Assembly: GCA_905373625.1 (NCBI GenBank)
Contig: CAJPTS010000025.1
Span: forward strand, 1-15,318
Reading direction: 5' to 3'
Source: Bacteroidia bacterium
GTDB taxonomy: Bacteria > Bacteroidota > Bacteroidia > Bacteroidales > CAJPTX01
Length of the DNA: 15,318 nucleotides
The position numbers and the translations under genes were made by a program. Below are positions 15,267-15,318 of the stretch, piece by piece. Below the pieces are notes generated by a model. It was not told the origin of the DNA. It saw only the letters and a program-made list of their open reading frames with translations, and made no database searches. How positions within the stretch are numbered: the first letter of the stretch is position 1; every line of letters begins with the position of its first letter.

Positions 15267-15318
15267 TGACCCCGGCGGGATTCAAACCCACGACTTTCAG
15301 AACCGGAATCTGACGTTC
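15267..15318 (-). tRNA. tRNA-Arg(CCG), partial, 5' part beyond window
   Basis: The 3' two-thirds of a tRNA lie on the - strand. The anticodon stem TCAGA/TCTGA encloses loop TTCCGGT with anticodon CCG (15304-15306), which reads CGG (arginine). A 5-nt variable loop (AAGTC) follows, then the T stem GTGGG/CCCGC with loop TTTGAAT. The 3' acceptor strand is CGGGGTC with discriminator A at 15267. CCA is not encoded, as is usual in Bacteroidetes. The D arm and 5' acceptor strand (expected GACCCCG) fall outside the window. T-loop position 56 is T where C is nearly invariant. Confidence 0.88.

Overview
The window looks like a chromosomal segment of a Bacteroidota bacterium, most likely order Bacteroidales and Porphyromonas-like. 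The reasons are a SusC/SusD outer-membrane pair, a TamA-like lipoprotein (TamL type), a DUF3127 protein, A-rich translation starts without clear Shine-Dalgarno sequences, promoter elements matching the Bacteroidetes -7 box TAnnTTTG, and a tRNA gene without encoded CCA. I see no insertion sequence, phage gene, CRISPR array or integrase. Genus and species cannot be fixed from the sequence alone.

Left part, + strand (1-7031). A SusC-like TonB-dependent transporter and a SusD-like lipoprotein form a two-gene uptake operon with no degradative enzyme beside it. A hairpin-bearing gap (4608-4796) follows. Next comes a secreted protein with two Ig-like/carboxypeptidase-regulatory-like repeats and a C-terminal von Willebrand factor A (vWA) domain. 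Its stop codon directly abuts the start of a divergent family-1 uracil-DNA glycosylase.

Middle (7032-10321). A SPOUT-class (TrmH-type) RNA methyltransferase on the - strand converges on the glycosylase with 7 bp between them. It is divergent from a + strand TamL-like outer-membrane assembly lipoprotein, which has a perfect TAnnTTTG element. A 134-bp convergent gap separates tamL from ddl.

Right part, all - strand (10322-15318). In transcription order: a tRNA-Arg(CCG) cut by the window edge, an FKBP-type prolyl isomerase lipoprotein, a DUF3127 protein with an SSB-like acidic C-terminal tip, a beta-helix lipoprotein, tRNA 2-selenouridine synthase (mnmH) and D-alanine--D-alanine ligase (ddl). 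The four genes from FKBP to mnmH are closely spaced and could be one transcript. ddl has its own promoter-like element behind a 208-bp gap. That gap contains a strong palindrome matching 14 of 16 positions of the ParB-binding parS consensus.

Most of the window is cell-envelope and housekeeping biology. The items most worth following are the parS-like site, the SSB-like tail on the DUF3127 protein, the glycosylase with altered active-site motifs, and the uncharacterised vWA protein coupled to it. I did not find a clear new defence or mobile system.
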